Shown here: piece after piece, positions 38,358 through 38,479 of the stretch
Layout of the letters: every line of letters starts with the position of its first letter
How positions within the stretch are numbered: position 1 is the first letter of the stretch
Source: a virus
IMG/VR virus record: IMGVR_UViG_3300042518_000546
Span: 1-38,479 of that record
Reading direction: 5' to 3' (one strand)
Length of the DNA stretch: 38,479 nt
Notes under the pieces: model-generated
What the model saw: only the letters and a program-made list of their open reading frames with translations
What the model was told of the DNA's origin: nothing
The model's database searches: none
Made by a program: the position numbers and the translations under genes

Positions 38358-38479
38358 TTACATACCCTCCATAATACTCACCCATTCCTCACCACTCAAT
38401 ATCTCTAAAATCTCTGTGTAACTATAAATCCCTTCAAGTGTTGTGAGTTCACTAATAAAACTTGGTGGTTGTGGTTCTT
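38358..38479 (-). CDS. 3' end of a gene, partial, 39 codons
   Basis: The frame open from the window edge reads EPQPPSFISELTTLEGIYSY and ends SIMEGM with stop TAA at 38358-38360. It ends one nucleotide before the GTG of the lectin-like gene, so it belongs to the same late transcript. Function not determinable. Confidence 0.65.
   Translation of the reverse strand, partial: EPQPPSFISELTTLEGIYSYTEILEILSGEEWVSIMEGM

Overview
The window looks like part of the genome of a marine T4-type cyanomyophage (a phage of Synechococcus or Prochlorococcus). Support comes from low G+C, very tight packing with almost every gene on the minus strand, a CobS-like MoxR ATPase beside an HExxH/VWA protein, two 2OG-Fe(II) oxygenases, an MGME1-like PD-(D/E)XK nuclease, scattered phage tRNA genes, and long collagen-like fibres ending in an S74 chaperone. 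No photosynthesis gene was seen. Family assignments rest on motifs read by eye; no database search was possible.

Region 1 (1-9.95 kb) holds small early-type accessory genes in short transcription units. It includes an ArdA-like antirestriction protein, a HAD phosphatase, a tRNA-Thr, the nuclease, and many proteins of 39-60 aa. Units are separated by a repeated cassette: a 22-24 nt stem-loop with core TGCCAGTT/AACTGGCA just after a stop codon, then a sigma70-like promoter whose -10 box (TATCAT) runs into a palindrome. In the commonest class the start codon lies 7 nt after the -10, which implies leaderless mRNA. One HNH endonuclease gene (8011-8463) lies on the plus strand.

Region 2 (10.0-15.6 kb) is a stack of about 20 overlapping small hypothetical genes, many beginning MT, joined by ATGA, TGATG or TAATG start/stop overlaps. 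Region 3 (15.7-24 kb) has a ParB-like protein, tRNAs for Ala, Asn, Pro, Val, Ser and Arg plus one degenerate tRNA-like gene, a KTSC-like protein, an AbrB-like protein, more small genes, an RmlB-like NAD-dependent epimerase/dehydratase and an HNH remnant. Region 4 (24-27.5 kb) is the CobS-like ATPase and the 712-residue peptidase/VWA protein. Between that pair and the late genes lies a consensus promoter followed about 80 nt later by a perfect terminator, a small-RNA candidate.

Region 5 (27.5-38.5 kb) is the late fibre module. In transcription order it runs: a partial gene, a LamG-type lectin protein, a 2079-residue collagen-like fibre with an S74 chaperone domain, small fibre-associated proteins, a glycine-rich adhesin-like protein, two 2OG-Fe(II) oxygenases and a further virion-like protein. 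Late promoters of the form NATAAATA appear in this region and upstream of the HNH gene. The early genes plausibly act on host defence, nucleic acids and regulation; the late block builds, and possibly hydroxylates, the host-recognition fibres.
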